From NCBI GenBank assembly GCA_022702195.1, contig JAKONB010000176.1, positions 1 through 5,503 of the forward strand: a DNA stretch of 5,503 nucleotides. The letters are read 5' to 3'. Below the pieces are notes generated by a model. That model saw nothing but the letters and a program-made list of their open reading frames with translations. It made no database searches and was not told where the DNA came from. Made by a program: the position numbers and the translations under genes. Shown in pieces: positions 4,633 through 5,503 of the stretch; the first letter of the stretch is position 1; every line of letters starts with the position of its first letter. This DNA is from Beijerinckiaceae bacterium (lineage in GTDB: Bacteria > Pseudomonadota > Alphaproteobacteria > Rhizobiales > Beijerinckiaceae).

Positions 4633-5503
4633 ATGGGCTTGGACTACACGAGAGGCGTGACTCTCCGGGATCGTGCGCGTCGCGCCATGGTGGCGGCGGC
4701 CTGCCTCGGAGCGATCGTCCTCGGCCCGGCGGCGGCCATCGCGCAGGGAGGGACGCCGGCCCCCGTGCCCCAGAAGGCGGCACCGGCCGCGGCGCCGGCC
4801 CCAGCCCAAGCTCCGACTCCGGCCCCCGCCCCGGCCCCGGCCCCGGCCCCGGCCGCCAAGCCCCCGGCGGCCAAGGCCCCCGTCTCCGAGGAGATCAAGA
4901 CCGTCCGGGACCGGCTCGAATCGGCCAAGGCCGATCTGGAGCAGCGCGAGAAGCTCATCACCGGGCCGAATGTCGGCAGCGAGAGCCTGACCCGTGCCCG
5001 CGAGGGGCTCGACACCATCGCCGATCAGATCCGGCACGTCATCGACATCACCACGCCCCGCCTGGAGGCTGCCCGCGAGCGGCTGACCCAGCTCGGCCCC
5101 AAGCCCAAGGAGGGCGAGGAGGGCGAGGACGTCGCCCGCGAGCGCGCCGAGCGCGAGCACGCGGTGGCCGAGATCGACGAGACCCAGCGCCTCGCCCGCT
5201 CGCTCCTGGTCCAGAGCGACCAGATCGTCGATCAGGTGACCAACCGCCGGCGCGCCGCCTTCACCCGCGGCCTGTTCGAGCGCTCCACCGCCCTGGTCAG
5301 CCCCGACCTGTGGATGCGGATCGCGGCCGATGTGCCCCGCGACATCCGCTCCATCCAGAACGCGGTGGCGGACACCGCCGAATTGTTCAACCGCAACGGG
5401 ACGCTCGGCAATCTCGCCCTGCTGGGCATCGCCTTCGGGATCTCGATCGCCCTGTATTTCGGCCGGCGCAACATCGCCCCCCGCTTCGGCCGGCGCGACG
5501 ATG
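4633..5503 (+). CDS. DUF3772-type mechanosensitive ion channel, N-terminal part (3' end outside window)
   Basis: The frame is open from ATG 4633 to the window edge (290 codons plus one base). Residues 1-37 form a signal peptide with a long basic lead and a cleavage site AIA-Q. Residues 39-83 are an Ala-Pro linker. Residues 84 to about 200 are charged and helical (EEIKTVRDRLESAKADLEQREK...), probably coiled coil in the periplasm. NRRRAAFTRGLFERS (204-218) followed by LVSPDLW (221-227) is the hallmark of the DUF3772 domain found at the front of large MscS/MscK-like channels in alphaproteobacteria. The first transmembrane segment is about 258-276 (LGNLALLGIAFGISIALYF). Full-length members are commonly around 800 residues, so further helices and the MscS pore domain are expected beyond the window. 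The protein would sit in the inner membrane and release solutes on hypo-osmotic shock. Assignment rests on the DUF3772 signature, since the pore is not visible. Confidence 0.85.
   Translation, partial: MGLDYTRGVTLRDRARRAMVAAACLGAIVLGPAAAIAQGGTPAPVPQKAAPAAAPAPAQAPTPAPAPAPAPAPAAKPPAAKAPVSEEIKTVRDRLESAKADLEQREKLITGPNVGSESLTRAREGLDTIADQIRHVIDITTPRLEAARERLTQLGPKPKEGEEGEDVARERAEREHAVAEIDETQRLARSLLVQSDQIVDQVTNRRRAAFTRGLFERSTALVSPDLWMRIAADVPRDIRSIQNAVADTAELFNRNGTLGNLALLGIAFGISIALYFGRRNIAPRFGRRDD
4819..4854 (+). repeat. Hexanucleotide tandem repeat coding for the Ala-Pro linker
   Basis: Four perfect copies of ccggcc at 4831-4854 follow two imperfect copies at 4819-4830. The unit is a multiple of three, so gain or loss of copies changes linker length by two residues (Pro-Ala) without shifting the frame of the channel gene. 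Confidence 0.75.

Noticed and set aside
4264..5160. Minus-strand frame of about 300 codons antisense to the mechanosensitive channel gene
   Set aside because: Gly/Arg/Leu-rich shadow, including the complement of the Ala-Pro repeat; the sense strand carries a signal peptide, a DUF3772 motif and a membrane helix.
1..5503. Search for CRISPR arrays, tRNA or rRNA genes, insertion-sequence ends and defence systems
   Set aside because: No regularly spaced repeats, cloverleaf-like segments, transposase motifs or terminal inverted repeats with target duplications were found; the HNH gene has no defence partners.

Overview
The window looks like chromosomal DNA from a GC-rich alphaproteobacterium of the order Hyphomicrobiales (Rhizobiales), most likely Methylobacteriaceae (Methylobacterium/Methylorubrum). 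This is inferred from the strong G/C bias at third codon positions, the styles of the outer-membrane proteins ('WYLRGDVGVG' and 'WSGVYVGGHGGY' barrel starts), the DUF3772-type mechanosensitive channel, a TTAA-N7-TTAAC (CtrA-type) site and a Rhizobiales-style palindromic intergenic element. No database search was possible, so the genus is an inference.

Layout, left to right. (1) Positions 1-396 are the C-terminal third of phosphoglucosamine mutase (glmM, +), cut by the window edge. (2) Positions 397-554 are an intergenic stretch ending in a long palindrome, which overlaps the stop codon of a convergent small MmcQ/YjbR-family gene (552-878, -). (3) Positions 879-1081 are a divergent regulatory region with a 12-bp perfect palindrome and an overlapping CtrA-like site. 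(4) Three consecutive + strand genes encode exported proteins: an outer-membrane beta-barrel protein (1082-1972), a second barrel with a long Thr/Asn-rich loop (2264-3229) and a 77-residue Pro-rich secreted protein (3352-3585). Hairpins separate them, so they are probably independent transcription units and not one tight operon. (5) A convergent HNH endonuclease-family gene lies at 3593-4141 (-). (6) Positions 4142-4632 are about 490 bases without a confident gene. (7) The start of a large mechanosensitive channel gene (4633 to the window end, +) has a signal peptide, an Ala-Pro repeat linker, a DUF3772 region and the first membrane segment; the pore domain lies beyond the window.

The common theme is the cell envelope: precursor supply for peptidoglycan and LPS (GlmM), outer-membrane barrels, a small exported protein and an osmotic-stress channel. 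The YjbR and HNH genes have no evident link to this theme. I found no mobile element, CRISPR array, tRNA, rRNA or defence cluster. The points most worth follow-up are the CtrA-like site upstream of the first barrel gene, the palindromic element that supplies the yjbR stop codon, and the uncharacterised exported small protein.
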